This document shows, in pieces, positions 1 to 9,937 of a DNA stretch of 45,000 bases. Position numbers and translations under genes: made by a program. Position 1 is the first letter of the stretch; every line of letters begins with the position of its first letter. The notes beneath the pieces are model-generated. The model did no database searches and had not been told where the DNA came from. It saw only the letters and a program-made list of their open reading frames with translations. Source of the DNA: Candidatus Paceibacterota bacterium (lineage in GTDB: Bacteria > Verrucomicrobiota > Verrucomicrobiia > Limisphaerales > UBA8199); contig DAOTCE010000040.1 in the NCBI GenBank assembly GCA_035452965.1, positions 1 to 45,000 of the forward strand, written 5' to 3'.

Positions 1-296
1 GTTGCCTTTCTCTCAGACCCAAGATCCGGTGTCCACTTTTTCGGGGGAAGGGCTGGGCTAGCAAACCCGGCTTCCCTCGCCGCTTCGCTGGTGCGGTAGC
101 CCTGCCGGATCAACTCGGCAGCTATGCGACACTTCATCTCCCGCATCCAATCCCTGGGACACTGGCTGTGCTGTGCTTTAAATAGCCGCTGAAACTGCCG
201 CAGGGACACGCCGCAGCGAGCGGCCAACCCGTCGAGGTCGAACTTGAGCTCAACGGCCAGCCGCTCCAGGTCTGCCAGGGTGAAGAGCCGGCTCAT
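1..296 (-). CDS. AraC-type HTH regulator, partial (runs off left edge)
   Basis: Reading leftward from an ATG at 296, the frame stays open to the window edge. It encodes a short protein with the spacing of an AraC-family DNA-binding domain: a first helix-turn-helix around LAARCGVSLRQFQRLFK, then the linking helix with PRDWMREMKCRIAAELI, then the start of the second HTH ending GFASPA. AraC proteins normally continue with a second recognition helix (pattern HFxREFK). Here the sequence after GFASPA becomes LPPKKWTPDLG, unlike the family, so the gene is probably broken near position 50. There is no ligand-binding domain on the N-terminal side, as in the short stand-alone AraC-like proteins of Verrucomicrobiota. 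The target is unknown. It lies just downstream of the IS110-type transposase on the same strand. The fold assignment is fairly sure; the truncation is inferred. Confidence 0.6.
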   Translation of the reverse strand, partial: MSRLFTLADLERLAVELKFDLDGLAARCGVSLRQFQRLFKAQHSQCPRDWMREMKCRIAAELIRQGYRTSEAAREAGFASPALPPKKWTPDLGSERKA

Positions 297-350
297 GGGG
301 TGGAGAGGGCTAACAGCGAAGACGCGAAGGCGCGAAGCCTGTACAAAGGG

Positions 351-1525
351 TCAACCTATAGATCGGTTCATTTTCTGGGTCATCACCCACCCGAGCTGTT
401 CGGGGGTGCGCCGGCCCGTCTGCCAGCGCCACAGGTCAATGAGCAGTTGGCGGGCAAAAGCGATGATGGCTCGTTTGCGGGCGCGAGCATGGGCTTTGGG
501 ATTCAACAGGACGGACTTCCACTTCTTCACCAGATAGTAGTTGGGCTGGTAGAGGAGCAGCCGCCAGGCCAGCTCGACCAGGTCGGTGCGCAAGCGCCGG
601 TTGCCCGCCTTGGTGAGGCTCAGGTCGGCCGAGCTTTGGCCGGAGGCGCTCACTCCACCGGTCAGCCGGCGTAGCTGCCCGCCTGGCGGCGGTTCTTAAA
701 CCGGTCCCAAGCCGCTACCTCCGTCTCGACGGCGTGATAGGTCAAGCGCCCCATCCCCTTGGGCAGCCCCTTGGGGGCTTGGGCTTCCAGCTGCCCGGTC
801 AACTGCCGAACCGCCTGGTCCACCGTCACAATCAGGTCGCGAAACACTGGGAGCCGTTCCACCAGCCATGGGGCCAATTCCGGCTCCAGGCGCTTCCAGC
901 GGTCCGCCTTCCACCAGTGGTTGCTTTCCCGCCGGCCATGGAGAAGCATCAGGCTGCGGCCCTGGGCCGCCAAGCTCAGACGCTGCTCCCGCAGTTGCTG
1001 CCGTTGGCGTTTGTGCGCGCGCTTCTGCTCCTCCGCCTCGGTGGGCACTCGCACCACCGCCAGGGCCCGGTCGTTGCCGGCCACATAGCGGTCCAGCCGG
1101 GTGGCCAGCTCCAAGGCGTCGGTCCGGTCATTGGCCACGCCGTGGCGCCGTTCGTCCAGAGAGGTCGGGCAGACCACGTAATTGCGCACCCCCAGGGCGG
1201 TCAACTGGCGGTGCAGCCAAAAACCAGTCGGCCCCGCCTCGTAGCAACTGATAACCTCTTTGGCCAGCGCCACCTGCTTCTTCGCCCACGCCAGAAAATC
1301 GGCCGGCTTAAAGGTCTGCGGCGGCTGCGGCTTGGCTCCGTCAATCATGCGCCCCACCACAATACTGGCCGCGTGGACATCCAAGGCCAGTTTGATCTGC
1401 TGATACTGAGGTCCCGTTGTGGCTTTGCTTGCGACTTGCGCTCCGCAGGCTTGAGCGTTAGACCTTCGTTTGTGAGTATTCATGTGCTGGTGGACGTAGC
1501 AACTTGGTTGCGCGTCCGCCAGCAT
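351..1525 (-). pseudogene. IS110-family transposase, split by a one-base frameshift
   Basis: The N-terminal part (1525 to 662) has the DEDD recombinase pattern of IS110: LALDVHAASIVVGRM early, then YEAGPTGFWLHRQL and the NDRTDALELATRLDRY stretch. The C-terminal part (about 665 to 351) carries the transposase_20 region with SLTKAGNRRLRTDLVELAW, where the catalytic serine of this family lies in the preceding SASGQSS. The frames change at GGC-TGA near 664: adding one C restores GSYAG-LTGGVS, the expected continuous protein of about 390 residues. The cause could be a one-base deletion, a sequencing error, or a -1 ribosomal shift at that codon. Two starts are possible, ATG 1525 or ATG 1483 (MNTHKRRS); neither has a clear Shine-Dalgarno. 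IS110 elements lack conventional inverted repeats, so the element ends cannot be fixed by eye. Confidence 0.8.
358..381. repeat. 24-bp direct repeat, copy 1 (end of IS110 transposase gene)
   Basis: The 24-nt word starting ATAGATCGGTTCATTTTC occurs here and again at 3991-4014 in the same orientation. In this copy it encodes the last residues (TQKMNRSI) of the transposase. Similarity continues loosely to its left: both copies have a GACCC(C)TTGTA-type word on the minus strand beyond the shared core. It may mark an element end shared by two insertions. Confidence 0.7.
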
Positions 1526-1671
1526 TCATGCCATCTATCACTCATTGCCCGCGGCGCTCAAGAGGAGCAGCAGGAGCAGACAGCGCGCATGGTGAAACAT
1601 GGGGCTTGTTTTGCCCCAGTGATGGGGCAAATGCAACCGGTTTCGGCTGCGCAGGCGGGCCGGTTGAGACC

Positions 1672-1697
1672 GGCGCGGTGGGGACACCGCGCCCTAC
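1672..1697 (-). repeat. REP-like hairpin with GTAG foot
   Basis: On the minus strand this reads GTAG followed by a perfect 9-bp palindrome GGCGCGGTG / CACCGCGCC around a TCCC loop. A GTAG (or GGAG) tetranucleotide 5' of a short GC-rich palindrome is the hallmark of REP sequences mobilised by RAYT transposases. A second GTAG-footed hairpin lies at 15073-15095 and a RAYT remnant at 4049-4266, which supports the assignment. It could alternatively be an ordinary GC hairpin. Confidence 0.5.
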
Positions 1698-1725
1698 CCG
1701 GCTCGGGCAACACGCCCCGGACTAC

Positions 1726-1818
1726 TCAGCGGGCGGAGCTGCGGTCGGCCAGTGCGACAAGGAGAACTGCGGCCAGCGCCGCGCCGACGGACAACTTGGC
1801 AAGGACGGACGTCTTCAT
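1726..1818 (-). CDS. 30-residue signal-peptide-like microprotein or truncated gene
   Basis: ATG at 1818 opens MKTSVLAKLSVGAALAAVLL followed by a few residues and a TGA at 1726. The product is a basic start, one hydrophobic stretch and a polar tail, which looks like either a single-span membrane peptide or the export signal of a secreted protein whose body has been lost. A REP-like hairpin starts 29 bp beyond the stop, and the IS110 transposase lies past that, so truncation by insertion is plausible. A candidate sigma-70 promoter sits about 40 bp upstream. No Shine-Dalgarno is visible. It is too short to assign to a family. Confidence 0.3.
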   Translation of the reverse strand: MKTSVLAKLSVGAALAAVLLVALADRSSAR

Positions 1819-1856
1819 AGGCGGCTGAAAGTTGAATCTGGGCTTCTGGAGAGAGA

Positions 1857-1884
1857 ATGGTAACAGGACAGAGGGGGATGTCAA
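1857..1884 (-). promoter_or_regulatory. Candidate sigma-70 promoter for the 30-codon microgene
   Basis: On the minus strand, TTGACA (1884-1879), a 16-bp spacer and TACCAT (1862-1857; four of six consensus bases). Two tandem 11-bp repeats directly abut the -35 box on its upstream side, where an activator or operator site would sit. The predicted leader is roughly 30 nt. Confidence 0.4.
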
Positions 1885-1905
1885 CTCTGAATTCACTCTG
1901 AATTC
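1884..1905. repeat. 11-bp tandem repeat, two perfect copies
   Basis: ACTCTGAATTC occurs twice head to tail (1884-1894 and 1895-1905). The array shares its last base with the -35 box of the candidate minus-strand promoter. One of five arrays with exactly 11-bp period in this window. Confidence 0.8.
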
Positions 1906-2015
1906 CGGGGAGTTCATGCCGGCAATCGAGGGAACTGGGTTCCAGCGGCGGGGCTGGACAGATACAGCGGGGACGAAGTGTCCAACAACAGGACACGCTG
2001 CTTGCCCGCACGGGG

Positions 2016-2053
2016 TAGCCACCGCCAAGCCACCAGTAAGCCACCGGTAAGCC
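2016..2053. repeat. 11-bp tandem repeat, three and a half copies
   Basis: Units TAGCCACCGCC, AAGCCACCAGT and AAGCCACCGGT plus a partial AAGCC, each 11 bp and sharing the AGCCACC core. It lies between the microgene promoter region and the 3' side of the beta-propeller gene. Confidence 0.75.
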
Positions 2054-2060
2054 TGAAAAG

Positions 2061-2088
2061 GAGGATCGAGGATTGAGGATTGAGGATG
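2061..2088. repeat. 7-bp tandem repeat, four copies
   Basis: GAGGATC, GAGGATT, GAGGATT, GAGGATG in a row. No gene is associated. Confidence 0.8.
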
Positions 2089-2250
2089 GTTGATGGTGGG
2101 AGCTGGCCAGCGGAAGGACGACAGAAAGGACGGAGCAAACCGAAAAGCGGCGACTCGCAACAGATTACGAGCCGAGCCTATCAGAGCCTCCTCACGTCGG
2201 CTGCTACGAGGCAGGAAATGCGCCGCCGGCGGGTTGGGATTCGAACGGGA

Positions 2251-3864
2251 TTAGGGGGATTGGAAGGCGCGGTAGAAGCGGGTGGGGCTGGTGGCGGCTT
2301 CCGAGTCGGTGTAGAAGAGGACGTTGGTGGGGGTGGTGTTGGTGAAAACGGGCGACCAGTCCGGCGGGGTCGCGGCGGGGCTGGTGGCGGCCTCGATTAC
2401 CAGCGTGCCGGGCTGGAGGTTGTCGAGCAACATTTGGAAGGTGTCATTGGTCAGTCTGAAGTCGGTGATTACCAGCGGGAAGGCGTACTTGATTGTGGCA
2501 AAATCATCGCGGCTCCCGGCGCCAAGCGATCGGCCCGTGACGATCACGTTGCCGCTGTGGTCCACGGTCACTTTGCGGGCTTGGTCTTCGGAGCTCCCAG
2601 GCCCGTTGTAGCGGTTGGTCCAGAGCGGCACGCCCGCGCTCGAATACTTGATGGTCGCGTAACTCAAGCCGTCGGGATCGGCCCCAGTGCCAGTCGAACG
2701 CCCCGTAACGATCACGTTGTCGCTGCCATCCACCGCCACATCGTAGGCGTAGTCTTCGCCGTTGCCCGGCCCGTGGTAGCGGTTGGTCCAGAGCGGCACG
2801 CCCGCGCTCGAATACTTGATGGTCGCGTAACTCAAGCCGTCGGGATCGGCCCCAGTGCCAGTCGAACACCCCGTTACGATCACGTTGTTGCCGGCGTCCA
2901 CCCCCACGGCGTAGGGCTTGTCCTGATAGTTCCCCGGCCCGTTGTAGCGGTTGGTCCAGAGCGGCATGCCCGCGCTCGAGTATTTGATGGTCGCATAATC
3001 ATAGGAGCTTCCGTCGCCAAGCGAATAGCCCGTCACAATCACATTGCTGCTGCCATCCACCGCCACGGCGACGGCTTGGCTGTCGTCGTTTACCGGCCCG
3101 TGGTAACGGTTGGTCCAGAGCGGGACGCCCGCGCTCGAATACTTGATCGTCGCATAAGCGGAAGGGCGAGGCCAGACGGTCGTCGTCCTCGATGCCCCTG
3201 TCACGATCACATTGTTGCTGCCGTCCACCGCCACGGCCAGGGCACCGTCATAGTCGTTCGCCGGCCCGTTGTAGCGGTTGGTCCAGAGCGGTACGCCCTC
3301 GCCCGAATACTTGATCGTCGCGTAATCGGAAGCGCTACCGCTGCCAGTGGAAACCCCTGTCACAATCACGTTGTTGCTGCCGTCCACCGCCACGGCTTGG
3401 GCGCCGTCAGTGAAGTTCCCCGGCCCGTTGTAGCGGTTGGTCCAGAGCGGCACGCCCTCGCTCGAGTACTTAATCGTCGCGTAGTCGGAAACGCCTCCGC
3501 TGCCCCTGGAATTCCCGGTGACGATCACGTTGTCGCTGCCGTCCGGCGCCACATCGCGGGCGTGGTCTTCGCCGTTGCCCGGGCCATTGTAGCGGTTGGT
3601 CCAGAGCGGCACACCCGCGCTCGAATACTTGATCGTCACGTAACCAGGATTGCTTGCGCCCTCGCTGACATCCGAAGTGCCTGTCACGACCACGTTGTTG
3701 CTGCCGTCCACCGCCACGGCGGAGGCGTAATCGTCGAAATTCCCCGGTCCGTTGTAGCGCTGGACCCAGGCTTGGACGGCGGTTTCGGCGCGGGCCAGGG
3801 AGGGGCACAGGAGGAAGATCAACAGTGGCCAGGTCAGAGCGGGCTTCTGAACGGTTGCGGGCAT
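2251..3864 (-). CDS. Secreted SBBP-type beta-propeller repeat protein
   Basis: A 537-residue protein from ATG 3864, chosen because it begins with a signal peptide (MPATVQKPALTWPLLIFLL, cleavage after SLARA); a longer in-frame start would begin in repeat DNA. The body is eight repeats of 52-56 residues with the consensus TNRYNGPGN, AVAVDGSNNVIVTG and YATIKYSSAGVPLW, the pattern of SBBP/seven-bladed propeller proteins. The C-terminal ~75 residues hold the VIEAATSPAATPPDW to FYRAF module, common at the ends of secreted verrucomicrobial proteins. It is probably extracellular or on the surface; its ligand is unknown. Repeats 6 and 7 share an exact stretch of about 90 nt at 168-bp offset, a recent duplication or gene conversion. 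No catalytic motif is visible. Confidence 0.85.
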   Translation of the reverse strand: MPATVQKPALTWPLLIFLLCPSLARAETAVQAWVQRYNGPGNFDDYASAVAVDGSNNVVVTGTSDVSEGASNPGYVTIKYSSAGVPLWTNRYNGPGNGEDHARDVAPDGSDNVIVTGNSRGSGGVSDYATIKYSSEGVPLWTNRYNGPGNFTDGAQAVAVDGSNNVIVTGVSTGSGSASDYATIKYSGEGVPLWTNRYNGPANDYDGALAVAVDGSNNVIVTGASRTTTVWPRPSAYATIKYSSAGVPLWTNRYHGPVNDDSQAVAVAVDGSSNVIVTGYSLGDGSSYDYATIKYSSAGMPLWTNRYNGPGNYQDKPYAVGVDAGNNVIVTGCSTGTGADPDGLSYATIKYSSAGVPLWTNRYHGPGNGEDYAYDVAVDGSDNVIVTGRSTGTGADPDGLSYATIKYSSAGVPLWTNRYNGPGSSEDQARKVTVDHSGNVIVTGRSLGAGSRDDFATIKYAFPLVITDFRLTNDTFQMLLDNLQPGTLVIEAATSPAATPPDWSPVFTNTTPTNVLFYTDSEAATSPTRFYRAFQSP

Positions 3865-3990
3865 ACGCGCGGGGTCCGTTTGCACTAGCGTTGCGGCGAT
3901 TATGGCAGGGTCGGGTGGCGTGTCGAGCGAAAAGGGAGGGCCGCACGCAAAGGCGCCATACAAGGGGTCAGCCATTATACAAACCAAACC

Positions 3991-4014
3991 ATAGATCGGT
4001 TCATTTTCTGGGTC
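3991..4014. repeat. 24-bp direct repeat, copy 2
   Basis: Second copy of the 24-nt word found at 358-381. It lies about 35 bp before the RAYT remnant, outside any transposase gene, so it looks like the leftover end of an IS110-related insertion or a shared target-like sequence. Confidence 0.7.
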
Positions 4015-4048
4015 GCTGACCCGCCCAGCGTTCCGGCAGGTTGGGCAC

Positions 4049-4266
4049 ATGCCTCGCCAACTACGCATTCAATATCCCGGCGCCGTGTAACACGTTATGT
4101 CCCGGGGCAACCGGCGGTGGCTACGTGCACCTCAATCCGGTCCGGGCCCGGATGCTCCCGCCCCGGGAGCAGTTTGGGCGGGTATATGGCCGCCCCCGAG
4201 CCTCGACCTGGATGGGTGCGGGTGGACCGGTTGCTGGCTGAGCGCGGAAGCGAAGAAAACACGTAA
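4049..4266 (+). pseudogene. RAYT (REP-associated tyrosine transposase) remnant
   Basis: ATG 4049 starts PRQLRIQYPGAV, then a stop (TAA), then HVMSRGNRR, the usual N-terminus of RAYT/IS200-like Y1 transposases, where the stopped codon is normally tyrosine. At about 4117 the sequence jumps into another frame reading GGYVHLNPVRARML, the motif found past mid-protein in the family, so on the order of 100 codons are missing, including the HUH motif. A further frame change leads to a C-terminal-like stretch ending RPGWVRVDRLLAERGSEENT and a TAA at 4264. The copy has at least one nonsense mutation, one internal deletion and frameshifts, so it is non-functional. The family identity is secure from two characteristic motifs in the right order. 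Confidence 0.8.
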
Positions 4267-4362
4267 GCCCCAGGAAAAGACTAGTGGCCGTTCCGCCACG
4301 CGTGCGCTTACCTTCTCCCGTCAATCAGCGCGGCGGTGTCGCGTCCGATTGGCCGGCCAAAA

Positions 4363-4379
4363 ACATCCCGAAGGGATGT
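4363..4379. repeat. Short palindrome ACATCCC-GAA-GGGATGT
   Basis: Perfect 7-bp stem with a GAA loop just after the RAYT remnant. There is no T-run, so it is not a typical terminator. Confidence 0.6.
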
Positions 4380-4601
4380 GAAATGGCACCCGGTCTTCCC
4401 GGGCCTTTCTCGGTGAGGAAGGAAGGATGGCAAACGCGCCCGTGCGCGTCGATAGCGGTTCAGTTGAACCACGGGTTGGTGCTGGGGGCCGGGCGGTTAA
4501 TGGGTAAGGACGGATTCGAATCTGTCCCCATGAAGAAAGGCAGAACAAATGAGAAATTGTTGGTTATCGGCTCAAGCCCGGTGCTTGGAGCGGGCTCGGG
4601 T

Positions 4602-4634
4602 TTCTGCACTGTTTCTGCCTCACTTCTGCCTCAG
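4602..4634. repeat. 11-bp tandem repeat, three copies
   Basis: TTCTGCACTGT, TTCTGCCTCAC and TTCTGCCTCAG in a row, each exactly 11 bp. Confidence 0.75.
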
Positions 4635-4670
4635 TCCGGGAGGTGATCAGAGGGCAAGATTCAATTCCAG

Positions 4671-4710
4671 GTCACAAGAAGTCATCAGAAGTCACAATTT
4701 GTCATCTGTG
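4671..4710. repeat. 10-bp tandem repeat, four degenerate copies
   Basis: GTCACAAGAA, GTCATCAGAA, GTCACAATTT and GTCATCTGTG in a row, each 10 bp and starting GTCA. Confidence 0.7.
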
Positions 4711-4742
4711 CGTGCGGAGCGCGCAGCGGAGAATTGAAATTC

Positions 4743-4775
4743 GGTAAAGGTTTGGTAAAGTTTTGGTAAAGTTTG
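4743..4775. repeat. 11-bp tandem repeat, three copies
   Basis: GGTAAAGGTTT, GGTAAAGTTTT and GGTAAAGTTTG in a row. It lies about 250 bp before the pyrophosphatase start. Confidence 0.8.
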
Positions 4776-5025
4776 GCGCCCCTGAGGCTGGGCGCCCGGT
4801 GGTGCCAGTCTCCGAATCTGCTGAGGCAGCCCTCGGCTCTGCAAAGCCCTCATTCCCCCCACCGGGGTGTGAGGTTTGGCGTGGTGGCAAGACTGGTCAA
4901 GCGGGAAGTTAATGAGACGCGACTGGACAGCACGCAGAAACCGATCTGCGCCCGAATATTTGCTGGCCCGAAAAAAGTGGTGGCGCAAGGAGGGCCATTT
5001 CTGCCATATTCCCCCGCTTAAATCT

Positions 5026-7491
<2,466 letters not shown>

Positions 7492-7517
7492 ACGGCTCAC
7501 AGAGCCTCTGACTTGCG

Positions 7518-7556
7518 CGCCCGTTGGGAGAAACACCCGACGGGCGTTTGCTTTTC
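7518..7556 (+). terminator. Rho-independent terminator after hppA
   Basis: CGCCCGTTGGG, a 7-nt loop AGAAACA, and CCCGACGGGCG form an 11-bp stem (one T-G wobble), followed by TTTGCTTTT. It lies 26 bp after the hppA stop. The gene facing it (recQ) ends at 7648 on the other strand. Confidence 0.8.
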
Positions 7557-7647
7557 AGTCAGGACTTCGGCTGCGCGACCTTGTGGCCGATTAGCTTCAT
7601 GGACTGGCAGGAGCCAGTGCCAGGTCGGGATATGGTCCCATCCCGGC

Positions 7648-9798
7648 TCAGCCAGCGCCTTCGGGCTTGGCCTGGGCATACTCTGCAATCGCTGCCAGGA
7701 ACTGCCCCCCGAAGTTGCTTGCCCGCTTTGCGCCCACACGGGATATCCCGGCCAACTCCTCCTCGGTCTGCGGGCAGGTCCGCGCCATTTCGCGGAGAGC
7801 CGCATCGTGCAAGATGATGTAGGCGGGGACACTGCGTTCCTCCGCCAATCGTCGGCGCACCGCCCGCAGCCGCTCAAATAACTCAGTGTCGTAAGGCCCA
7901 TCATCCGCGGCGGAGCCGCGTCTGGGCTTTGCTGGCGCTGCGTCCGGTCTATCGAAGGAGGTCGCTGCAAAGATCTGGCGCGGCTGGGTCTCCAGGTGGC
8001 CGGCGATCACCGCCAGGAACACCCGCCCGAACTCCTGGAGCTTCCTCGCGCTCATGCCGCTGATGCGCCCCAGCTTCCGCTCGTTATCCGGGTAGTCTCG
8101 CGCCATCTGCCGCAACGAGACATCCGAGAACAGGATATGCGGTGGCACGCCCCGTTCATCCGCAAGCTGCTTGCGCAGCCGCACCAGCCGCTCGAACAGC
8201 AACTCGTCGCAGGCGATCTCTCCCACCCGGGCCGTTTCGGGCCCGGGCGTGGCGACCGGACGGGTCAACTTGACGGGCTTGCGCTGCTTCAACACCGCCA
8301 GGCCCTCATCGGTGAGGCCCAGTACGCCGAACTTGTCCAGCGCCGCCTCGCGCACCAGCCCCAGCCGGATCAACTCCCGCCCGATCGCCTTCCATTCCGG
8401 CCGGCTGTGTTCCCGGCCTATGCCGTAAGTCGAGAGCCGCTCATGGCCCCACTTCCGGATGGCTTCGGTTTCGGCACCCGTCAGCACCTCGACGATCTGG
8501 TTGATCCCGAACTCAAACCCATTCTGCTGCCGAATGCGGTAGATGCACGAAAGGAACTTCTGCGCCGCCAGGGTTCCGTCATACGTGTCGCGCGGCGACA
8601 GGCAATTGTCGCATCCCCCGCAACTTTCCCCGACCGGCTTCTCGCCGAAATATCCCAGCAGCTCCCCGCGCCGGCAGCCGCCCGACTCGGCGTAATGGAC
8701 CATCTGCCGCAACTGCTCGTGCGCAATGTTCCGCTCTTTCGGGTCGGGTTTCTCGTCAATGAACCGCCGCAGCTTTATTACGTCGCCGGCGCTGAACAAC
8801 AGCACACACTCGCTCGGCAGTCCGTCCCGCCCGGCGCGGCCCGTTTCCTGGTAGTATCCCTCGATATTCTTCGGCAAATCGTAGTGCACCACGAAACGCA
8901 CGTTTGGCTTGTTGATGCCCATGCCGAACGCGATCGTCGCGCAGATCACCCGCACCTCGTCCCGCAGGAAAAGCTCCTGATGCTCCGTGCGCTCCTTGGT
9001 GGTTAACCCGGCGTGGTAAGGCCGGGCCTTCACCCCGCGCTCCTCGAGCCGGCGCGCGACGCTCTCGGAGGTCTTGCGCGATTGGCAATAGACAATGCCG
9101 CTTTCACCGGGCCGCCCGCGCAGAAACCCCAGCACCTGCTGCAATGGCTTTTGCTTCGCGATAACCCGGTAGGTCAGGTTCGGGCGGTTGAAGCTGGCCA
9201 CGTAGCAGCCCGGCTCGCGCAGCTTGAGCAGGGTGACGATGTCCTTGCGCACGCGTTCCGTTGCCGTCGCTGTAAGCGCCATCATCGGCACCGCGGGGAA
9301 CAACTGGCGCAACCCGGCAAGCTGGCGGTATTCGGGCCGGAAATCATGCCCCCACTCGCTGATGCAATGCGCCTCGTCAACGGCCAGCAGGTTCACCCCC
9401 CACTGCCGCAAATCGGCCAGGCACCCGGACAGCATGAGCCGCTCCGGCGCGACGTAGAGCAGCCGGTACTGCCCGGCATGCAGCCCGCACAGGCGGGCCC
9501 GCGATTCCCCTGCCGCCAGCGACGAGTTGAGGAACGTTGCCGGCACCCCGCTCGCCTGCAGCGCGTCCACCTGGTCCTTCATCAGCGCGATCAGCGGCGA
9601 CACCACCACCGTCAGCCCCGGCCGCGCCATCGCCGGCAACTGAAAGCAGAGCGACTTCCCGCCACCCGTCGGCAACAGCGCAAACACGTCCTTGCCCGCC
9701 AACACATCGCGGATGATCTCCTCCTGCAACGGGCGGAAGGACCTGAAGCCGAAGTACTCCTTCAGCAGCGGCAGCAGTTGCGGGGCACTGAATTCCAC
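7648..9798 (-). CDS. recQ: ATP-dependent DNA helicase RecQ with two HRDC domains
   Basis: A superfamily 2 3'-5' DNA helicase acting in recombination and replication-fork repair. 716 residues from ATG 9798. Order of motifs: RecQ motif 0 around FGFRSFRPLQEEII (16-29), Walker A LLPTGGGKS (41-49), DEAH (141-144) followed by the aromatic-rich loop CISEWGHDFRPEY, motif VI as YYQETGRAGRDG, the zinc-binding C-x(n)-C set ending SCGGCDNCL, the winged-helix region, then two HRDC modules (LFERLVRLRKQLADERGVP and LFERLRAVRRRLAEERSVP). E. coli RecQ has a single HRDC and about 610 residues; tandem HRDC forms occur in other bacteria. It is apparently a single gene, convergent with hppA. Confidence 0.95.
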   Translation of the reverse strand: MEFSAPQLLPLLKEYFGFRSFRPLQEEIIRDVLAGKDVFALLPTGGGKSLCFQLPAMARPGLTVVVSPLIALMKDQVDALQASGVPATFLNSSLAAGESRARLCGLHAGQYRLLYVAPERLMLSGCLADLRQWGVNLLAVDEAHCISEWGHDFRPEYRQLAGLRQLFPAVPMMALTATATERVRKDIVTLLKLREPGCYVASFNRPNLTYRVIAKQKPLQQVLGFLRGRPGESGIVYCQSRKTSESVARRLEERGVKARPYHAGLTTKERTEHQELFLRDEVRVICATIAFGMGINKPNVRFVVHYDLPKNIEGYYQETGRAGRDGLPSECVLLFSAGDVIKLRRFIDEKPDPKERNIAHEQLRQMVHYAESGGCRRGELLGYFGEKPVGESCGGCDNCLSPRDTYDGTLAAQKFLSCIYRIRQQNGFEFGINQIVEVLTGAETEAIRKWGHERLSTYGIGREHSRPEWKAIGRELIRLGLVREAALDKFGVLGLTDEGLAVLKQRKPVKLTRPVATPGPETARVGEIACDELLFERLVRLRKQLADERGVPPHILFSDVSLRQMARDYPDNERKLGRISGMSARKLQEFGRVFLAVIAGHLETQPRQIFAATSFDRPDAAPAKPRRGSAADDGPYDTELFERLRAVRRRLAEERSVPAYIILHDAALREMARTCPQTEEELAGISRVGAKRASNFGGQFLAAIAEYAQAKPEGAG

Positions 9799-9937
9799 CG
9801 GACGAGTGTATAACAGACGGGAGCACTAATGCACGCGACAAACCCGCGCAGCCTTCCGCCGGAGCAAGACTCGAACAACCAAATCAGTCCGAGAGAGACT
9901 TGGCAAACCGCTATGACGCTGCCTTGGAAGCCGCCGG

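Larger units (their letters stand above)
1526..2250. other. Repeat-rich intergenic region upstream of IS110 transposase
   Basis: About 725 bp without a large credible gene. It holds a REP-like hairpin (1672-1697), a 30-codon signal-peptide microgene on the minus strand (1726-1818) with a candidate promoter (1857-1884), two 11-bp tandem arrays (1884-1905 and 2016-2053) and a 7-bp tandem array (2061-2088). The part next to the transposase start (1526 to about 1670) has no gene; in the IS110 group, the 5' non-coding end is where the bridge RNA is encoded, so an ncRNA is possible here, but I cannot identify it by sequence alone. Confidence 0.5.
4267..5025. other. Intergenic region with four short repeats before hppA
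   Basis: About 760 bp without a gene I can support. It contains a short palindrome (4363-4379), 11-bp arrays at 4602-4634 and 4743-4775, and a 10-bp array at 4671-4710. Small open frames here have no recognisable domains. The promoter of the pyrophosphatase gene must lie in the last few hundred bases, but no convincing -35/-10 pair stands out. Confidence 0.5.

Noticed and set aside
734..1828. 364-codon plus-strand open frame opposite the IS110 transposase
   Set aside because: Composition is of an antisense shadow and the minus strand has diagnostic transposase motifs.
2236..2256. GGATTCGAAC word resembling a reversed tRNA T-arm
   Set aside because: Flanking bases do not pair as a T-stem and no cloverleaf is possible.
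2600..3750. Regularly spaced repeats suggesting a CRISPR array
   Set aside because: The period is about 156-168 bp and in frame; they are protein repeats of a beta-propeller.
2080..3888. 602-codon open frame on the plus strand opposite the beta-propeller gene
   Set aside because: It is the mirror of a GC-rich repetitive coding sequence; the minus-strand frame has a signal peptide and clear repeat domain, the plus-strand one has no family features.
4505..4528. tRNA-like T-arm (GGATTCGAATC flanked by complementary bases)
   Set aside because: The loop is eight bases instead of seven and no acceptor, D or anticodon arms can be formed nearby.
4284..4646. 120-codon open frame after the RAYT remnant
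   Set aside because: It spans a palindrome and an 11-bp repeat array and shows no domain or plausible start context.
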